A stretch of 64,000 nt of DNA from Candidatus Nitrohelix vancouverensis (lineage in GTDB: Bacteria > Nitrospinota > Nitrospinia > Nitrospinales > VA-1), in the NCBI GenBank assembly GCA_015698305.1, contig CP048620.1, forward strand, positions 2,564,001 through 2,628,000, given 5' to 3'. Each line of letters starts with the position of its first letter. Position 1 is the stretch's first letter. The position numbers and the translations under genes were made by a program. The notes beneath the pieces were generated by a model. It saw nothing but the letters and a program-made list of their open reading frames with translations, had not been told where the DNA came from and made no database searches. This document shows, piece by piece, positions 36,488-46,295 of this stretch.

Positions 36488-37897
36488 TCATCTTTTAAAG
36501 TAATTTTTGCTACCTGCAAGATGAAGGAGGGTTGAAGTATTTGCGTCAACGCAATAGCCTTGTGAAATTCTCAGACCGTACACCCAGATAATATCGCCCG
36601 ACTCTGTAGTTACGATGGGAATTGTCCTTCTAAGGTTTCGTGGAATCTTGGAATCGATAAAAATATCCTTCAATTTCTTATGCCCATTCATCCCCAAAGG
36701 ATTGCAGACATCGCCATTCTGAAAGCATCGAACGATCAAAACCGAGCCTACTTTGTCAAAATCAAAACAGGCTTCGCACATTGGATCGATCCGGGGCATC
36801 GGCTGGGGGAGCAAACGGCTGGTGAAAGAACATTCGCCAGCAGGCCAGTCAAGATCTCCCGGAACGCTCCAGACCATCGACACGCCCTCTGCATTCGCCG
36901 TTTTATTTTGAGTCGATTCAAAATAAAACACAGCGTTCGCATTTTCTATCACCAGGGATTTATTTTTCGGCAACTGAACGGTCTGACCGTTTTCGCCTTT
37001 AAGTATGAGGCGAAGCGCGGCGTCGACGTGGCTCTCTGAGAATCGACTCCCGCCGCCATATAATTTTCGCAACAGAGTCCAGACCAGACGGCTCTGCAAA
37101 AAACTCTCTTCCTTACGAAACGTTTTCAAATCAAGAACAATCCGCCCCTCTTCCTCCCCACCCTGGCTAAGCTTCTTCAATGTCGTTTCAGCCAGCGCCG
37201 ACAGCGCTCGCTCATCCTGCCGCAGAATGGATGCCGTGCGCGCCAGGACCTCCTTGATATTCGGATTGAAGGTCTCAAGCGTCGGTAATAATTCGCTCCG
37301 GACGCGATTGCGCACATAGCTCGGATCGGTATTGGATGCGTCGGTCATATATTCAATATCGTTCGCATTCAAATAGCCCATTATGTCAGCGCGGGAACAT
37401 GCCGCCAAAGGTCGGATGAGCGTTTCCTGCAGGGGAGTCAGGCCGCCCAGACCGCGCAAACCGCTACCGCGCAACAGATTAATGAGAAGCGTCTCCGCCT
37501 GGTCGTCGGCGTTGTGCCCCGTCGCGATACGGGTCGCTCCCAATCGATCGCGCGACGATTCGAGAAATTCGTAGCGGTAACGACGCGCCGTTTCCTGAAA
37601 AGAAGTTGCGGAATTTTGTAACAGGGCTTTGATGTCGGCAGAGTCCGTAACCAGCTCCACGCCCAGAGATTGAGCCGTCCTGACAACAAACGCTTCATCC
37701 GCATCCGAATCGGCTCCGCGTGCTTTGTGATTGAAATGCGCGACGGCAATTCGGATTTTGAGGGATTCACGCAGTTCATTCATGATCCGCAACAAGGCAA
37801 TGGAATCGGGGCCGCCGGACACCGCAAGCAAAATGAATTCGCCGGGGCGCGTCATCTCTTCCAAAGAGGCTTTGATCTTTTTACGGAAGGGGTCCAT
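36488..37897 (-). CDS. tilS: tRNA(Ile)-lysidine synthase
   Basis: Adds lysine to C34 of tRNA-Ile(CAU), changing its codon specificity from AUG to AUA; essential in most bacteria. From the chosen ATG at 37897 the protein has about 469 residues. A TTG ten codons earlier is possible. LLAVSGGPDSIALLRIM is the PP-loop ATP site, VAHFNHKARGADSDADEAFV and ATGHNADDQAETLLINLLRG are TilS signatures, and the C-terminal TilS domain includes IFIDSKIPRNLRR. It lies between the SurA-like gene and ftsH. Confidence 0.94.
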   Translation of the reverse strand: MDPFRKKIKASLEEMTRPGEFILLAVSGGPDSIALLRIMNELRESLKIRIAVAHFNHKARGADSDADEAFVVRTAQSLGVELVTDSADIKALLQNSATSFQETARRYRYEFLESSRDRLGATRIATGHNADDQAETLLINLLRGSGLRGLGGLTPLQETLIRPLAACSRADIMGYLNANDIEYMTDASNTDPSYVRNRVRSELLPTLETFNPNIKEVLARTASILRQDERALSALAETTLKKLSQGGEEEGRIVLDLKTFRKEESFLQSRLVWTLLRKLYGGGSRFSESHVDAALRLILKGENGQTVQLPKNKSLVIENANAVFYFESTQNKTANAEGVSMVWSVPGDLDWPAGECSFTSRLLPQPMPRIDPMCEACFDFDKVGSVLIVRCFQNGDVCNPLGMNGHKKLKDIFIDSKIPRNLRRTIPIVTTESGDIIWVYGLRISQGYCVDANTSTLLHLAGSKNYFKR

Positions 37898-37968
37898 GGG
37901 TCTGGCAAGCCAGAGGGGGAAGAACAATGGGCGTCGGATTGTCTGTGTCCGACACTGAAAGAAAGCGA

Positions 37969-39228
37969 TTACAGCTGGTCGAGCAATTCCATCTTTTTCT
38001 TTTGATACTCAGCTTCAGAAATTTTCTTCGCGTCGCGCAATTGTTTCATGCGACGCAATTTATTTTCCATCGATTGCAAATTTTTGGAAGAGGTTGCATC
38101 TGACTTGCGAATCTTTTTTGAGGAAACCTCAATCTCTTCATCCCACTCCCTCTCCAGCTTTGCTTCAGCAGGGGCGGCTTTAGGTGAAGCGGCTTTTGTT
38201 CGAGATCGTTTTTTTAAGCGCTTCGGTTCTTCAACAGCGGATTCTTCATCAAGTTTCACTTCGATAAAGGATTCGCTCTTTAAGGTTTGCACCCAATCCT
38301 TGTATTTTTTCTCAGAAGCTTTTCTGAAAATAATATCTTTTATTTTTTCTTTCAGATCATCGTCGTAAGGCTTCGGTTGACTGGCTAAGTATTGATCGAC
38401 CTTGATGATATGATATCCAAACCGGGTTTTTACAACGTCGCTCACCTCTCCGTCTCTCAAGGAAAATGCGACCTCCTCAAACTCGGGAACCAGCTTGCCT
38501 TTCGCAAGCAATCCAATCTCGCCGCCGGACGAAGCGGAAACGTCTTCGGAATAACGCCGCGCCATTTCTTCAAAACTCTTGCCGGAGCGAATCTCCTGAA
38601 GCGTCATTTCAGCGCGCTTGCGTTTCACTTCCCGTTCGGCATCTGTGATGCCCGCATCCAGAATGAATAAAATATGGCGGACTTTGATTCGCTCAGGATT
38701 CATAAAATCCTGTTTCATTTTTTCGTAATACTGTTTCGCCAACTGGTCTGTCACGATGATTCGATTCCCGAACTGAAACCGCGCCACCCGGGAGACCAGT
38801 ATCTGATTGCGTATCTGTTCCTTGTACTGCTCGAGACTCCGCCCTTCCCTCTGAAGCATTATCTCCATTTCCTGATCGCTCAGATGATTCTTTTCCTTGA
38901 TCTCATCCAATGCGCTGAGAACACTTTCTTCCTCCACCTGGATACCGAGCTTTTTGCCGCGCTGGATCTGCAATCGTTCTTCGATCATGATGTCCAGAAT
39001 CTGCTTCATCAACTCATCCGTCGGAGGCGTCTCCTGGCCGGAACGCATGAGCATCTCCCGGTAAGGCCCCACCCTTTCCTCCACCGCGCTCATTGTGATG
39101 ATGTCGCTATTGACCTTTGCCACCACGCGATCAAATACCTTCGCGGAAGCCTCGCCGCACATGAAAATCATGAGTCCGGCTCCAAAAGCGATCAGGCCGC
39201 GCTTAACCGATTTTATTGAATACGTCAT
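37969..39228 (-). CDS. SurA-like parvulin foldase with C-terminal SHOCT-like segment
   Basis: An exported peptidyl-prolyl isomerase and chaperone for outer-membrane proteins. I use the ATG at 39228; a TTG four codons earlier is the alternative. A signal peptide (GLIAFGAGLMIFMCGEASA) precedes a SurA N-terminal chaperone domain (FDRVVAKVNSDIIT, ERLQIQRGKKLGIQVEE). One parvulin domain follows (RIKVRHILFI, ARRYSEDVSASSGGEIGLL, KTRFGYHIIKVD); classical SurA has two. A long Lys/Ala/Glu linker leads to about 32 C-terminal residues resembling a SHOCT domain (RDAKKISEAEYQKKKMELL). The start lies inside the upstream foldase gene, so translation is coupled. Confidence 0.85.
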   Translation of the reverse strand: MTYSIKSVKRGLIAFGAGLMIFMCGEASAKVFDRVVAKVNSDIITMSAVEERVGPYREMLMRSGQETPPTDELMKQILDIMIEERLQIQRGKKLGIQVEEESVLSALDEIKEKNHLSDQEMEIMLQREGRSLEQYKEQIRNQILVSRVARFQFGNRIIVTDQLAKQYYEKMKQDFMNPERIKVRHILFILDAGITDAEREVKRKRAEMTLQEIRSGKSFEEMARRYSEDVSASSGGEIGLLAKGKLVPEFEEVAFSLRDGEVSDVVKTRFGYHIIKVDQYLASQPKPYDDDLKEKIKDIIFRKASEKKYKDWVQTLKSESFIEVKLDEESAVEEPKRLKKRSRTKAASPKAAPAEAKLEREWDEEIEVSSKKIRKSDATSSKNLQSMENKLRRMKQLRDAKKISEAEYQKKKMELLDQL

Positions 39229-40183
39229 CGTTGATTTCAATTTTCGCGTCTTCTTTTAATTGCAATAACCATTGGCTGAATGCCTCATCCTGATGTGTTT
39301 GCAGTAATCGGGCCTGTATTTGTTCTCTCGATTCTTCAAAGGTCATTTTCTGTCCGTCTTTCTTGTCCATGACCTTGAATAGATGAAATCCGTAAGGGGT
39401 GTGGATCACATCGCTGACTTCATTGATATCGAGTTTAAAAACAGAGTCAAATTCTTCCGGCATGTGTCCCGCTTCAAAATAACCCAGATCGCCGCCGAAT
39501 GTCCCTTCCGGACTCAAAGACCGCTCGCGCGCCAAATCGGGGAATTTGCGTAAACGGGATTTCAGGAGTTTTTGGATCTCCCGGCATTCTTCTTCAGTTC
39601 GAACCATGATGTGCAAGGCCCGAACCTTATCTCTTTGAGTGAATTCTTCGGGATGCCCGTCAAAATACTCCCGCAATTCCTTCTCTTCTATTATTACTTT
39701 ACTATTGACGTTCTGACGAATCAATTTTTTTGTTAACATATTGAATTCCAAATCTTTTTTCCATTCTTCCAGCGACACCCCCAAATCTTCCAGATAGCGC
39801 TCAAAGGCTCCCTCGTTGTAGCCATTTTTGGCTTTTTGGAATTCAGCCTCCCATTCCTCCCGACTCAGGGCGACATTGCTCTTGCGTATTTCCTGACGTA
39901 ACAGGGCAGATTGCAAGGACTGGTTCATGGCCTGGGTCTTCAACAAAAACTTTTCCTCGGGCGGTATGTCGGTATGATTTTCCATATGGAACTTTCTTCG
40001 CACCTGATTCAGATTTTTCTGGAACTCATCCACTGAAACGCTCTCGCCATTCACCGTCATCACAGAGCCTGGGTTCTGGCTCTGGTTCTTGGGCCGTTCG
40101 CTGTCACTGCATGCCGAGAACAAAATCAACACTGCAAGGAGAGCCGCAAATCGTTTGCCTGGGAAGGACCTATGATTCCACAT
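39203..40183 (-). CDS. Parvulin-type (PpiC/PrsA-like) foldase lipoprotein
   Basis: A 326-residue predicted lipoprotein isomerase/chaperone. The signal peptide ends in a lipobox, LFSAC, with Cys25 as the lipidated residue. The N-terminal chaperone half includes VMTVNGESVSVDEFQKNL, and a single parvulin domain has VRALHIMVRTEE, DLGYFEAGHMPEEFD and TPYGFHLFKVMDK. It overlaps mfd by 14 bases and the SurA-like gene by about 26, so mfd and both foldases form one tight operon. The two foldases probably act in the periplasm in succession or on different clients. Confidence 0.88.
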   Translation of the reverse strand: MWNHRSFPGKRFAALLAVLILFSACSDSERPKNQSQNPGSVMTVNGESVSVDEFQKNLNQVRRKFHMENHTDIPPEEKFLLKTQAMNQSLQSALLRQEIRKSNVALSREEWEAEFQKAKNGYNEGAFERYLEDLGVSLEEWKKDLEFNMLTKKLIRQNVNSKVIIEEKELREYFDGHPEEFTQRDKVRALHIMVRTEEECREIQKLLKSRLRKFPDLARERSLSPEGTFGGDLGYFEAGHMPEEFDSVFKLDINEVSDVIHTPYGFHLFKVMDKKDGQKMTFEESREQIQARLLQTHQDEAFSQWLLQLKEDAKIEINDDVFNKIG

Positions 40184-43100
40184 GAGAGACCTCCGCCATT
40201 CGCGTCAGGTAACGTTCTATCATTTTCAGGTCGTCCTGCCAGGTGTGTTTGTTTAATTTCAGTTTCATCTGGTATTCAGACACAAAACTCAATCGATCAT
40301 CCAGTATTACGGTCAATTGTTCCGGCGGGATGAGCGTTGATTCGTCAAAACTGAATACCGCCCCTTCTGCCCTCATGTCCATGCGCGTGATGCGCAGTGT
40401 CCGGCATAGGGCTTTGATCTTGACCAGTTCAAGTAATTTCTGAACATCCGGCGGCAAGGCGCCGTACCTGTCCTGCAACTCCCTGTCCATCGCGTCGCAA
40501 TCTTGCGCGTGGTCGATCAATTGCATGCGTCGATAGATTTCCAGACGCTGGTTCAAATCGGGAATATAGTCCTTTGGAATGAATCCCTTGATCATCAGAT
40601 TGATTTCCGGTTCCAGATGGGCTTCTACTTTTTCGCCGTGCAATTCCTTCACCGTTTCATCCATCAACTTGCAATACATATCGAAACCAATGGATGAAAT
40701 ATGCCCTGACTGCTTGTGGCCCAGCATGTTTCCAACGCCACGGATTTCCATATCGCGCGCGGCCAGCTGAAAACCCGCGCCCAGTTCGCTCAACTCCTGA
40801 ATCGCGGCGACGCGCTGACGGGCTTCTTCGGTGATGCTGGTGGCCCCGGGTATGAGGAGATAAGCGTAGGCCTGGTGCTTGTAACGTCCCACCCGACCGC
40901 GCAACTGATAGAGTTGCGCCAGCCCGAACTGATCGGCGCGATTGATGATGATGGTGTTGGCTGATGGAATATCCAGTCCCGACTCGACAATGGTCGTGCA
41001 GACCAGAACGTCGATTTCCTTTTGGATGAAGCGCCCCATCACCGATTCCAGTTGCGACTCCGGCAACTGACCATGCCCAACGCCGATGCGGGCCTTGGGA
41101 AGAATTTTGTGGATCATCGCCGCTACCGAATGAATGCTCTGGACTTTATTATGAACAAAATAGACCTGCCCTCCCCGATCCAGTTCCTTCTGAATCGCTT
41201 CCTGAATGACGGCCTCGTCAAATTTTCGGATGTAGGTTTTGATGGCGATGCGATCCCCCGGGGGCGTTTCGATGACGCTCAGGTCGCGAACCCCCATCAG
41301 CGAAAAGTGCAGAGTGCGCGGAATCGGCGTTGCGGTGAGAGTCAGGATATCCACCGAGGTTCTCATCTTCTTTAATTTTTCCTTATGCTTCACGCCAAAA
41401 CGCTGCTCTTCGTCAATGACGATCAGGCCGAGGTCGGCGAATTTCACATCCTTGGAAAGTATCCGGTGCGTGCCAACGACGATGTCCACCTCGCCCTTCT
41501 TCAGCTTTTCCAGAATACGCTTTTGTTCTTTTGCAGATACGAAACGGGACAGGCAGGCGATGTTCAGCGCCTGGTTGCGAAATCGCTCGCGAAAAGTATT
41601 GTAATGCTGTTGCGCCAGAATCGTCGTCGGCACCAGAAAAGCGACCTGTTTTTTTTCCAGAGCTACCTTGAAAGCGGCTCGCATGGCCACCTCGGTCTTG
41701 CCATAACCCACGTCGCCGCAGATCAGACGATCCATCGGTTTGTCCTTTTCCAGATCCTCTTCGACTTCTTCAATCGCCTTGAGCTGATCCTCTGTTTCGA
41801 CGTATTCAAAGGTATCTGCAAATTCCTGAACCGGGACAGGATTGGGCGCAAACGCGTGTCCTTCGGTCAACTCGCGCGATGCGTAGAGTTTCAGCAAATC
41901 GTCGGCCATTTCCTGCAGGGATTTTTTGATTTTTCCGGTTTGCTTCTTCCAGGCCACGCCGCCCAGTTTGCTCAGAGGCGGCGAGCCTTCTCCCGCTCCT
42001 ATGTATTTTTGCAGGAGACCCAGACCTTCCATCGGCACATACAATTTTTCCTGATCGGCGTACAAAATTTCCAGAAATTCGCCGCCGCTGAAATCTGTTT
42101 TCAGTTCGCGAGCGCCCAGATACTTGCCGATCCCGTAATCCATGTGAACCAGATAATCATTCGGCTTGAGGTCTTTGAATCCGCGCTGAAAACTCTGCGA
42201 CTTCGGCTTGCGTCGCACCCTGCGCTTGTGCCCGCGGCCAAAGATTTCATGTTCCGCAATATAGACGCAGTTGAACTCGGGAAACTCGAAACCAAAACTC
42301 AGGATGCCTTGATCCACGTCCAGAGGCAGTTCATATTCCCCCTGCAATTCCTGAAGGCGTCGAGTTTGTCCCTTGGTGGGGGCGACGGCGATCACGCGGC
42401 GGCCATTTTCATTCCACTTCCAGATTTGATCTGCCAGCGTTTCAAACTGTCCCCGAAGCGGCGGTGTGGATTGAATGTTCAGAGAAATAGCGTCCGGGTC
42501 GCCGCTCAGTTTCAATGCATTCAGATGCAGTTGTTTCCTTGACTTTATTTTCGAAAAAAATTCTTCGCGCGTGTAAAAGAAGGTTTCCGGTTGTGGAACC
42601 GGATCGCCTGCGCCTTTGTATTTTTCATATTCCTCTTGAGCCAGTTCCCAGTTGTGATCCACTTTTTCCAGAGTCGCTTCATCTTCATCAATGACGATGA
42701 GGGTATTTGCGGGAAGGTAATCCAGCAGGCTTTCTTTTGCCTGATAATAATAGGGAAGGTAACGTTCCATTCCGGGAAACAAACCAAATTGTTCGATTTG
42801 GTCCGCAACTTCCTTGACCCGCCTCCGCTCTGCGTCCATCGCCTTGCCGTCTGCAATGAGTTTCTCCACCGCCGCCTGCGACTGTTCTGTTGAAGGACAA
42901 ATCTCCCGGGTGGGCAGGATGGCGATCTGCTCGATCGACTCCATCGAAACCTGAGAGACCACGTCAAAATAACGCAGGGTCTCCACCTCGTCGCCGAACA
43001 ATTCGAGGCGAACCGGAGCGTTTTCCGACGGCATGAAGAAATCGACGATATCGCCGCGAACGCTGAAATCTCCCTTCGCCTCGACCATCGGAACGCGGTG

Positions 43101-43646
43101 GTAGCCATTGTCGGCCAGACAGGCTTCGAGAATTTCGCGCTCCATCACATCTCCCTTGCGAATCGGGAAAATTTGCGAGGTCAGCGTTTTGCGCGGGATC
43201 AGGGCTTGAAACAAGGATTCAATCGGCGCGACCAGAAAAAAATCCTCACGGGTCAGGCATTGCGTCAGAACCGACAAGCGTTCGCCTGTCGTCTCAATCA
43301 GCGGAGACAAATCTTCGTAAGGGAGCATCTCCCAGGCGGGGAAAAATTGCGGACCGATCTTTGGATTGATCACCCGCTCGAAATATTTCAGATCGCCATA
43401 GAGCATTTCTCCGGCGCTCGAACCAGGCGTTACAACCAGAACCGGCCCGGAGTGATTCTTTTTGATGTGGGCGAGAAGAAAAGCTTTCGATGAACCGCTC
43501 ACGCCTTCAATGCGTAGAGGCGATGCGGCGTCGCTTTTTAACCAGTTCCACAATGGCTCCAGAGCGGAGTCCTGCGCCCGATCCGTTTGTTTTCCAACAG
43601 AGGCGAGATTCATTGGAGCCAATTTGATTGTTTCGTGAAAGGCCAT
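40170..43646 (-). CDS. mfd: Transcription-repair coupling factor
   Basis: A DNA translocase that removes RNA polymerase stalled at lesions and recruits UvrA. All parts are present in 1158 residues: a UvrB-like N-terminal region (LPYEDLSPLIETTGERLSVL), the RNA-polymerase-interacting domain opening near LKPNDYLVHMDYGIGKYLG, and the RecG-like motor with ICGDVGYGKTEVAMRAAF, VGTHRILSKDV and the box IVIDEEQRFGV. Motor motif TATPIPRTLHFSLMGVRDLS and the C-terminal TRCF domain follow. Length is standard. It leads the operon mfd-foldase-foldase-tilS-ftsH. Confidence 0.97.
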   Translation of the reverse strand: MAFHETIKLAPMNLASVGKQTDRAQDSALEPLWNWLKSDAASPLRIEGVSGSSKAFLLAHIKKNHSGPVLVVTPGSSAGEMLYGDLKYFERVINPKIGPQFFPAWEMLPYEDLSPLIETTGERLSVLTQCLTREDFFLVAPIESLFQALIPRKTLTSQIFPIRKGDVMEREILEACLADNGYHRVPMVEAKGDFSVRGDIVDFFMPSENAPVRLELFGDEVETLRYFDVVSQVSMESIEQIAILPTREICPSTEQSQAAVEKLIADGKAMDAERRRVKEVADQIEQFGLFPGMERYLPYYYQAKESLLDYLPANTLIVIDEDEATLEKVDHNWELAQEEYEKYKGAGDPVPQPETFFYTREEFFSKIKSRKQLHLNALKLSGDPDAISLNIQSTPPLRGQFETLADQIWKWNENGRRVIAVAPTKGQTRRLQELQGEYELPLDVDQGILSFGFEFPEFNCVYIAEHEIFGRGHKRRVRRKPKSQSFQRGFKDLKPNDYLVHMDYGIGKYLGARELKTDFSGGEFLEILYADQEKLYVPMEGLGLLQKYIGAGEGSPPLSKLGGVAWKKQTGKIKKSLQEMADDLLKLYASRELTEGHAFAPNPVPVQEFADTFEYVETEDQLKAIEEVEEDLEKDKPMDRLICGDVGYGKTEVAMRAAFKVALEKKQVAFLVPTTILAQQHYNTFRERFRNQALNIACLSRFVSAKEQKRILEKLKKGEVDIVVGTHRILSKDVKFADLGLIVIDEEQRFGVKHKEKLKKMRTSVDILTLTATPIPRTLHFSLMGVRDLSVIETPPGDRIAIKTYIRKFDEAVIQEAIQKELDRGGQVYFVHNKVQSIHSVAAMIHKILPKARIGVGHGQLPESQLESVMGRFIQKEIDVLVCTTIVESGLDIPSANTIIINRADQFGLAQLYQLRGRVGRYKHQAYAYLLIPGATSITEEARQRVAAIQELSELGAGFQLAARDMEIRGVGNMLGHKQSGHISSIGFDMYCKLMDETVKELHGEKVEAHLEPEINLMIKGFIPKDYIPDLNQRLEIYRRMQLIDHAQDCDAMDRELQDRYGALPPDVQKLLELVKIKALCRTLRITRMDMRAEGAVFSFDESTLIPPEQLTVILDDRLSFVSEYQMKLKLNKHTWQDDLKMIERYLTRMAEVSHVES

Positions 43647-43697
43647 CCTGCAAAGGCGTTAAAGATTGTCATAAAACTCAGAATCTGGGGAGACGCT

Positions 43698-44072
43698 TCA
43701 AGAGATTGCGCCGGGCGGCCTGGGATCTTTCAATAAATGCTCCCAGCGGGGTTCTCCCTTGGGCTTGAAATTCACACAGACAATGAAGGAAGGGCCTTCA
43801 AAAAAATTCAGCTTGTAATTTCCGCCGCCAAAGGTCTCGAACAAATAAGCTTCCGTGTGATCCCGGAACTGATCAAACTCTTCTTTACTGAAACGCGCAA
43901 TCTCATGGAAGGTGATGGTCACTCCCTGATTGATTCCGACCAGAAGAACGCAATTGATCTGGCTGTAAATTTCCTCAAACCGCGCATCCATCTCTTCCGG
44001 GGACGGATCGCGTTTCAATTCACGCCTTAATTTTGGTTTGTAATAATCTCTAAAAGCATGCTTAACCCACAC
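43698..44072 (-). CDS. Conserved-looking protein of unknown function
   Basis: A 124-residue soluble protein that I cannot assign. The start is GTG, supported by GAGG six bases upstream (MWVKHAFRDYYKPKLRREL). The middle has hydrophobic strands INCVLLVGINQGVTITFHEI, and the end has FEGPSFIVCVNFKPKGEPRW, suggesting a small alpha/beta fold. No signal peptide is seen. It lies 51 bases upstream of mfd on the same strand and divergent from aguB. Confidence 0.6.
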   Translation of the reverse strand: MWVKHAFRDYYKPKLRRELKRDPSPEEMDARFEEIYSQINCVLLVGINQGVTITFHEIARFSKEEFDQFRDHTEAYLFETFGGGNYKLNFFEGPSFIVCVNFKPKGEPRWEHLLKDPRPPGAIS

Positions 44073-44269
44073 GTTCGCCTCTTATTTGATTGGATTGGGT
44101 GAAATCGGACTGAATGACAGGGAATATTCGAACGACGCTCACAGGGTTTGCGAGCGATAAGAATTGTCTCTCATATTTTTTGCTAAACACTTAATTTTTA
44201 ACATAAAAGAAATCCTGAAACAATCCATTTAAAAAATGCGGAAAACGCCGCAAGCGGCAGAATTACCGA

Positions 44270-44298
44270 TTGTAGAAGCGCCGCGAATTGCATATACT
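44270..44298 (+). promoter_or_regulatory. Candidate promoter of aguB-aguA with small upstream palindrome
   Basis: TTGTAG (44270-44275), 17 bases, then TATACT (44293-44298): good -10, weak -35. Transcription would begin near 44305, which favours the ATG at 44331 over the one at 44310. A palindrome GCCGC-AA-GCGGC lies just upstream at 44247-44258. Confidence 0.45.
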
Positions 44299-44330
44299 CA
44301 GCCCTGAAAATGTTCACGAACAAAGGTCCC

Positions 44331-45203
44331 ATGAATTCATCAGCGCAAATCACAAGCGTCGGTCTGATTCAGACAAACTGCGTCGAAAACCCTGAACAAA
44401 ACCTTGCAAATGCCTTGACTCAAATCGAGGAAGCCGCAAAACAGGGCGCCCAGATCATTTGCCTGCAGGAGCTGTTTCGCTCGCAATACTTTTGCCAGAC
44501 CGAAACTCTTCAATTATTTGATCTTGCCGAACCCATTCCAGGCCCCAGCGTGCTGGCAATTCAGGACTTGTGTAAACGCCTCGAAGTGGTCGTCGTCGCC
44601 CCGATCTTCGAGAAACGCGCCCCCGGCATCTATCATAACTCCGCCGCCGTCATCGACGCCGACGGCTCCCTGCTGGGCGTCTACAGGAAGATGCATATTC
44701 CCGACGACCCCTGCTTCTATGAAAAATACTATTTTACCCCAGGCGATCTGGGCTTTCAAAGTTTCAAAACCCGCTACGGGACTATCGGCGTTCTCATTTG
44801 CTGGGACCAGTGGTTCCCCGAAGCCGCTCGCCTGACCTGCCTGAAAGGCGCGCAAATTCTGTTTTATCCCACCGCGATCGGCTATCAAAAAAGCGACGCG
44901 GATGAAGCGGAGAAACAGGCCAACGCCTGGAGAACCATTCAGCAAAGCCACGCCATCGCCAACGGCGTGTTTGTCGGCGCCGCCAACCGGGTGGGAGAAG
45001 AAGGCGCTATCAAATTCTGGGGCCAGTCTTTCGTATCCGGCCCACAAGGCGAAATCCTCGCGCAAAGCCCCAAAGACGCTTCGGATATTTTGATCGCTCA
45101 TTGCGACCTCAGCTTGATCGAAAACGTAAGACGCAACTGGCCTTTCTTGCGCGACCGACGCATCGACCATTATAGCGCTCTCAATCAATTGTACGACGAC
45201 TAG
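44331..45203 (+). CDS. aguB: N-carbamoylputrescine amidase
   Basis: A nitrilase-superfamily enzyme that hydrolyses N-carbamoylputrescine to putrescine. I start it at 44331 (MNSSAQITSVGLIQTNC), with AAAGG just upstream; an in-frame ATG seven codons earlier lacks a ribosome site. The Glu-Lys-Cys triad is visible: CLQELFRSQYF, YRKMHIPDDPCFYEKYYFTP and VLICWDQWFPEAARL. The WRTIQQSHAIANG and RDRRIDHYSAL blocks fit the family, as does the length (290). Its stop is directly followed by the aguA start, so the two enzymes of the agmatine route are translated together. Confidence 0.93.
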   Translation: MNSSAQITSVGLIQTNCVENPEQNLANALTQIEEAAKQGAQIICLQELFRSQYFCQTETLQLFDLAEPIPGPSVLAIQDLCKRLEVVVVAPIFEKRAPGIYHNSAAVIDADGSLLGVYRKMHIPDDPCFYEKYYFTPGDLGFQSFKTRYGTIGVLICWDQWFPEAARLTCLKGAQILFYPTAIGYQKSDADEAEKQANAWRTIQQSHAIANGVFVGAANRVGEEGAIKFWGQSFVSGPQGEILAQSPKDASDILIAHCDLSLIENVRRNWPFLRDRRIDHYSALNQLYDD

Positions 45204-46259
45204 ATGCCCCAGCCCAATTTTCCAGAATCTTCCGGGTATCGGATGCCCGCCGAATGGGAAGCCCATTCCGGCGTCTGGTTGACTTGGCCGCATAGCCAAC
45301 CGACCTGGCCCAATCAGAATCTGGCGGACGTTGAAGAAGCCTACCTGCTCATGATCCAGGCGCTTGAAGGTAGCGAAACGGTGCAACTGCTGGTTCCGGA
45401 TTTCGCAACGCGCAAGCGAATCATAGAAATTTTAAAAAACCGCGGCGTGGCTCGCGAGGCGGTCCGGCTTCATATCATCGCCACCAACGATTCATGGATT
45501 CGCGACTACGGCCCGAACTTTATCGTCCGCGAAGATGCGGTAGGTCGTCATCTGGCGATGAACAAATGGAATTTCGATTCCTGGGGCGGCAAATACGACT
45601 GGACTCTCGACAACCGGGCTGGAGATCATATATCAGCAGGCTTGTCCATTCCCACCTTCCGCCCGAATATCGTGCTCGAAGGCGGCGCCATCGAAGTGAA
45701 TGGCAAGGGCGTCTGCCTGACCACCGAATCCTGCCTGCTCAACACAAACCGCAACGGCGGTTTGGCGCGCGACACAATGGAAAACTATCTGCGTCGCTAT
45801 CTGGGCGTTCAGCAAGTGATCTGGTTGAACGGCGACCTTAAGGGAGACGATACCGACGGGCACATCGACAATCTGGCGCGCTTCGTCGCGCCCAATACCA
45901 TCCTGTGCGCCGTCGAAGAAAATAAAAAAGACGAACACTACGAAAGTTTACAGAAAAATCTGGAATGCCTGAACAAGGCGTCCAATCTGGAGGGACAGCC
46001 CTTCGAGGTCATCCCCATCCCCATGCCCGACCGACTGGAAGACGATGGAATGCGTCTGCCCGCCAGCTACGCCAATTTTTACATCGGCAACCACTGCATC
46101 CTGCTTCCCGGCTACGGCGGCGACAAGGATCAGCAAATGAAAGAAATTCTGGAATCGTATTTTCCAGAAAGAAGGGTTGCGCTCATTCCCAGTCAAATTC
46201 TGGTCTGCGGACTGGGAAGCATCCATTGCATCACGCAACAACAGCCCGCCGTCGCCTGA
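45204..46259 (+). CDS. aguA: Agmatine deiminase
   Basis: Converts agmatine to N-carbamoylputrescine and ammonia, the step before AguB. The 351-residue protein of the peptidylarginine-deiminase fold has MPAEWEAHSGVWLTWPH at the start, NDSWIRDYGPNFI, VLEGGAIEVNGKG, GDDTDGHIDNLARFV (Asp/His substrate and catalytic residues) and CGLGSIHCITQQQP with the catalytic Cys. Length is typical (about 345-370). No arginine decarboxylase is in the window, so the agmatine source lies elsewhere. Confidence 0.95.
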   Translation: MPQPNFPESSGYRMPAEWEAHSGVWLTWPHSQPTWPNQNLADVEEAYLLMIQALEGSETVQLLVPDFATRKRIIEILKNRGVAREAVRLHIIATNDSWIRDYGPNFIVREDAVGRHLAMNKWNFDSWGGKYDWTLDNRAGDHISAGLSIPTFRPNIVLEGGAIEVNGKGVCLTTESCLLNTNRNGGLARDTMENYLRRYLGVQQVIWLNGDLKGDDTDGHIDNLARFVAPNTILCAVEENKKDEHYESLQKNLECLNKASNLEGQPFEVIPIPMPDRLEDDGMRLPASYANFYIGNHCILLPGYGGDKDQQMKEILESYFPERRVALIPSQILVCGLGSIHCITQQQPAVA

Positions 46260-46295
46260 GCGGCGACATTCAATTTAATCTAACTTAAGAATTTT

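Noticed and set aside
41385-42542. Open frame of 385 codons on the + strand
   Set aside because: Antisense to the central part of mfd; composition (Phe, Gln, His rich) is that of a reverse-complement shadow.
44514-45386. Open frame of 290 codons on the - strand
   Set aside because: Antisense to aguB and the start of aguA, both with complete active sites.
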